Positions 60,849 to 64,000 of a DNA stretch of 64,000 bases are shown here, in pieces. The stretch is from Apostichopus japonicus (Eukaryota > Echinodermata > Holothuroidea > Aspidochirotida > Stichopodidae): positions 19,465,508-19,529,507 of the forward strand of contig NC_092561.1 in the NCBI RefSeq assembly GCF_037975245.1. The letters are read 5' to 3'. A model generated the notes under the pieces. That model saw only the letters and a list, made by a program, of their open reading frames with translations. It had not been told where the DNA came from and searched no databases. Positions within the stretch are counted from its first letter, which is position 1, and each line of letters begins with the position of its first letter. Both the position numbers and the translations under genes were made by a program.

Positions 60849-63691
60849 TATTACAAAAACGGTTGTGTAATTAAAACCCCAAATGAAACGTAACTATTAC
60901 CACAGTATTGTTAATATGTAGAAAGATTTCAGATTGTGCCATACAGAATTAGGTGACGTACCTTTCCATTCTCAACTAAATTACTCAGCATAACTATCGT
61001 TGTCGATCTGTTCTCCCAAACCATTTGCCAGAAATCCTTGACAGTGTCTGGCAGTGGGCCTTGGGTAGAGATGTACTGGTGCCAAGTAAATAACTATGAA
61101 AAAAATCCAAATAAAATTGATAAAATTGATAAAAATTGATAAAATTGATAAAATTGATAAGATTAGAAAAATTAGAAAAATTTCGAAAATTTTGAAACAC
61201 ACACAAGAGATGGATATAGCCTATACACCCTTTACTTTCTAGGCAGTGTTTGTCCTTAGTTTCTTTTTAATGACTTTTCATGACAAATTATCACCAGACA
61301 TATAAACTGGGTTTACTGTCTGTAGCTTTACCATGCCTTTTCGTGAATGCTTTAGCCATACATTTATACGGTACACATGGAATTTTATATCAAAGTGTGA
61401 TTATTTTCTCATTAATTACGATCTGCTTCGTGAGTATCGAACTAACCATTCGTTTGTTTCATTTCAGAAATGAAGGGGGAAATATAAACGATATACATAT
61501 ATAATTAATTATAATTGAGTTAAATAAAAAACATGCATAGTTGTTAAAGGAAGTGTTCTTAGACGCCTCATGGCTTAAAGTAGAAAACTCCGATGCAAGC
61601 AAGGAAGTGAAAAAATAATATGGAACAGAGAAAAATATGGCAACATATTGGTTTCATTCTGTAGTAATAAAATGACCAAAATATGAAAGTGTAACCCAAA
61701 CACGTCATTAATTCATCGCTTTACCAACTTGAAGAATATGAATAATTAAATATCAGAAATTTAAATTTAATTTTACCTTGATACTACTCGCGTTAATATA
61801 GTCTGTACTGCCCTCGCGAACCTCCATAAGCCTCACTCTATTATCGTCATCTGTAGGTCGGTATTAAAATCAGTTTGTGTATAAATATGTGTTAATGTTA
61901 ATTCAAAGTCACAACATGAATTATTAAAAAAAATTCAACTCAATATCCTTATCCAAAACGATTTTTTTATCAAAATTATATATTAATAACAATTACATTT
62001 AAAATACGTTTCATTGCTTCATCTTCTAAGATTTAACGTATTTCGCATTCTCTTTAAGAATCAGTTCATAACTGATAGGGTTATCTTTTTGTGATATATA
62101 CCCAGTAGTAAACAAAGGTGAAAATGTATTATTATTATTATTATTATGGTCGAATTCTTTAGTCATGCCGAACGGATTGGGCTAATATCTCCCGCGTTTA
62201 CTGTCAAAAGGTTGGGCAAAGTTTTGTAGTATGATAGTGTAAGATTGTCAAAGTGAAGCATTGCAGTTTATTGTGATAAAGAAATGGTCACATAATCTAT
62301 TTATTGAATATCGAAATATTACTAATATTTTCACTATTACTCACATGGAACGATATCTTTGTATCTATTCTTAGCTTTATTTTCCGGTTTCAAGGCAACG
62401 TCCGTTGTCATGGCAATATTGACTGTCTTCAGTGTCTGTTAATTGAAGGGAAAGAACGTTTTCAAATTGTTTCTACAATAAATTATTTAGAATGACGTAG
62501 TACACAAAGGATTTAAAATTCCTTTAATATAAAGCCTGCCGCATACTACCTGTATGATCACGATCCGAATCAACGCCACAGTCGTGATTTCGTTTTTGAT
62601 GGTCGTGAAAGAGCCATGGATTAACAAGTGACCATCGCACACTGACCGACTGACCACCGTACACAACGACCTTTAACTGTTAATGACAGGAGCTCGTTTA
62701 GGTCACATGCAAATTTGTTGATCACTCATATTTCCGAAAAGGTGCGATTTGCTAACAACAATAGAACCAAACAACTTCCTGGCAGAATTAAGACTCTGCA
62801 TGATGTCTATAATTTTTTTCTTCAAATTCGTAGCGAAGCATAATTTCCCCATTCAGATACTAAATCACACATGTACTGAAGTTCTTAGCAACATACAAGA
62901 GGCACTCCCAGCGACTGTATGGTCCAGTTAATCGAATTGGTTACTTATAGGACAACCAAGGTAAGATTTTCTGATCGAATTTCTGGCAATAAAGATAGCA
63001 ACTTATCACGCATCTTCTAAACCTGATATATGTTAGGCAGATTATTCTAACATGGTCATCCCGGGTTATATACATCATAACACTCCGTTGTACCATTTTT
63101 GATTTTAACAGTTCATTTGCTAACCGCATAGAAACATTTTCAAGCTTGTTCTGGTAAAGGTAAACTTCAAACAGTTGCATGTCCACTTTAAATATGGAAT
63201 GAATTACCATTTCAATGGTCACTTAGTAAATGTCTGTATCGTTATCTCCAAATGAACAATTATCTCCAAAATAATTGAATCTTTGCTCAAATGGTCACTA
63301 TAGGCAAGTGACACTGACTCATTGACCGACTGCCCTTGACCCAGATATTTCAGCCTTCCAATAACGCTATAATAAATGGAGAAGTCTGGAGGTAGTAGAC
63401 AGATTTGCACACTAAATTAAAGATAACCTTGAAAATCTAAAGATATCTAAAATTAATCTAGATTTAGATATCTGTAGTAAGATATCTTGAATTATACAAG
63501 AGATCTCCAAAAATGATTACAATAATTATCTTAAATAATTAAAGATATCTCCAGAACTTCATTTCATCAGTTATCATTGTAAAATCTACATCGTAGATAA
63601 TTGACTTACCTCATATTCTGTTCTGAAACCAAAGTTTTGTGGAGTTGACATGTCCTTCACGTGCTCTTGAAATTGACCAATCACAACGGGA
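57402..63691 (-). CDS. Protein tyrosine phosphatase catalytic domain, last 8 exons (5' end outside window)
   Basis: Exons (minus): 63691-63610, 62435-62345, 61850-61777, 61093-60962, 60340-60218, 59630-59482, 58386-58242, 57461-57402. All GT-AG and phase-consistent; about 284 residues end at TGA 57402-57404. In order they give the lead-in [11 protein letters not shown], the pTyr loop [54 protein letters not shown], the acid loop HDWADHGIP, the P-loop [11 protein letters not shown] (Cys and Arg present), the Q-motif region KQRPKMVQT, and the final helix [14 protein letters not shown]. The layout is typical of receptor-type PTPs, and the protein stops right after this one domain, as in single-domain (R3-like) receptors. 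It would dephosphorylate phosphotyrosine. WAD replaces the usual WPD. Receptor ectodomain exons are not in view, so a non-receptor PTP is not excluded. Confidence 0.9.
57490..57790. repeat. Possible dispersed element next to the last PTP exon
   Basis: GC-richer than its surroundings, with CCGAATTGATCACGACACGC and TCGTGGTTAGTCGG. A loosely similar sequence (CTGTATGATCACGATCCGAA, GGTCGTGAAAGAGCC) lies at 62540-62640 in another PTP intron. The relation is by eye and weak; the plus-strand open frame here has no motif. Confidence 0.3.
58480..58616 (-). repeat. U2 snRNA 5'-end-derived sequence
   Basis: On the minus strand, 58613-58585 reads CTTTTGGCTAAGATCA, then TGTGTAGTATCTG. This matches the U2 snRNA 5' region including the branch-site-pairing GTAGTA with about one mismatch. 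After that it departs from U2: a CCCCTTTCGAGGGG hairpin and unrelated sequence follow to about 58480. It is not a full U2 gene. It is either a truncated retrocopy or the head of a snRNA-derived SINE, in a PTP intron. Confidence 0.55.
58620..59481. other. PTP intron, no feature beyond low complexity
   Basis: AC-rich tract at 58800-58862 and G-rich tract at 59030-59056; no exon seen. Confidence 0.5.
60364..60862. repeat. TA-dinucleotide tracts around an inverted AGGTCGAC sequence
   Basis: (TA)n runs at about 60366-60440 and 60705-60845 flank a roughly 260-bp core. CTTAGGTCGACAGTT near its left end and AACTGTCGACCTATAGG near its right end are inverted. The core includes two short GGGTTAGGGTTAG pairs at 60618-60652. 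It could be a small MITE inserted in TA repeats. Confidence 0.55.
61098..61185. repeat. ATAAAATTG short tandem repeat beside a PTP exon
   Basis: About eight 9-10-bp units of AAAATTGAT lie within 10-80 bp upstream (minus strand) of the exon starting at 61093. On the minus strand they give a T-rich ATCAATTTT array that serves as, or replaces, the polypyrimidine tract. Confidence 0.7.
62436..63609. other. PTP intron, no other exon recognised
   Basis: Contains the weak repeat at 62540-62640 and, at 63420-63570, several short AGATATCT-type palindromes. No coding signal. Confidence 0.5.
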
Positions 63692-64000
63692 CTGGGGAAG
63701 ACATAAGAACGTAAACGAGTAAGAAGTCACAATACTAAGTTATTCTTCATAAATGTTGTGAAGTACTGAGTACACATGTTTCGTTGTTAACTCAACAGCA
63801 GCGATAAAGGGTCTTGCACGTGTTTCCGTATACTGCTGTTTCGTGTATATAATTTGTGAGATGAAGAAATTCTGGTAACAACAATCATAAGGATTTACAT
63901 TATTCACAATGTAAGAGTTGCCAACTAACATGCTAAAGGTAGTATGAAATGCTATTGAGTATTAAGCACATCTCAAGTTTCGATTTCTTCTAGAAAACTT

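Overview
This window is animal nuclear DNA. It is AT-rich, its genes are split into small exons with GT-AG introns, and it holds many minisatellites, MITE-like elements, tRNA-derived SINEs and LINE/SINE 3' tails. The gene families and repeat style suggest a marine invertebrate, perhaps an echinoderm such as a sea cucumber. That assignment is inference with low confidence. Exons were assembled by hand from splice signals, reading phase and protein-family motifs.

Layout. (1) 516-996, minus: first coding exon of an unrecognised multi-copy protein family, with two compensating frameshifts. (2) 1-9.7 kb: otherwise intergenic, with a GACCTTTGACC-rich repeat (4.4-4.8 kb) and a 114-bp satellite-like array (6.4-7.2 kb). 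(3) 10630-30215, minus: a seven-exon gene for an unidentified membrane protein with about four membrane segments (249 aa if exon 7 is terminal). Its introns hold SINEs, a hAT-like MITE, a roughly 50-bp minisatellite and a decayed copy of exon 5. (4) 34482-42552: a complete 8071-bp DNA transposon with a perfect 6-bp target duplication and long terminal inverted repeats built from a palindromic 21-bp unit. It carries two convergent genes: an intact two-exon DDE (rve-type) transposase, and a SAM-like/HECT ubiquitin-ligase-like gene broken by a partial internal duplication and a 1-bp insertion. (5) 42794-51523, plus: a complete nine-exon SLC22/organic-cation-transporter-like gene (575 aa). It starts about 240 bp beyond the transposon end, has one GC-AG intron, and has an intron minisatellite built from splice-site-like units. 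(6) 52-57.4 kb: intergenic, with a TTAA-flanked MITE. (7) 57402-63691, minus: the last eight coding exons of a protein tyrosine phosphatase. These give a full catalytic domain with HC(X)5R intact and WAD in place of WPD. The 5' end lies beyond the window. A U2 snRNA 5'-end-derived sequence sits in one of its introns.

The most interesting system is the transposon. It pairs an IS3/retroviral-integrase-like transposase with a HECT-type ubiquitin ligase gene, both read inward from elaborate palindromic ends. I believe it belongs to the IS3EU-like eukaryotic transposons. The ligase partner, the end architecture and the insertion just upstream of a transporter gene merit study.
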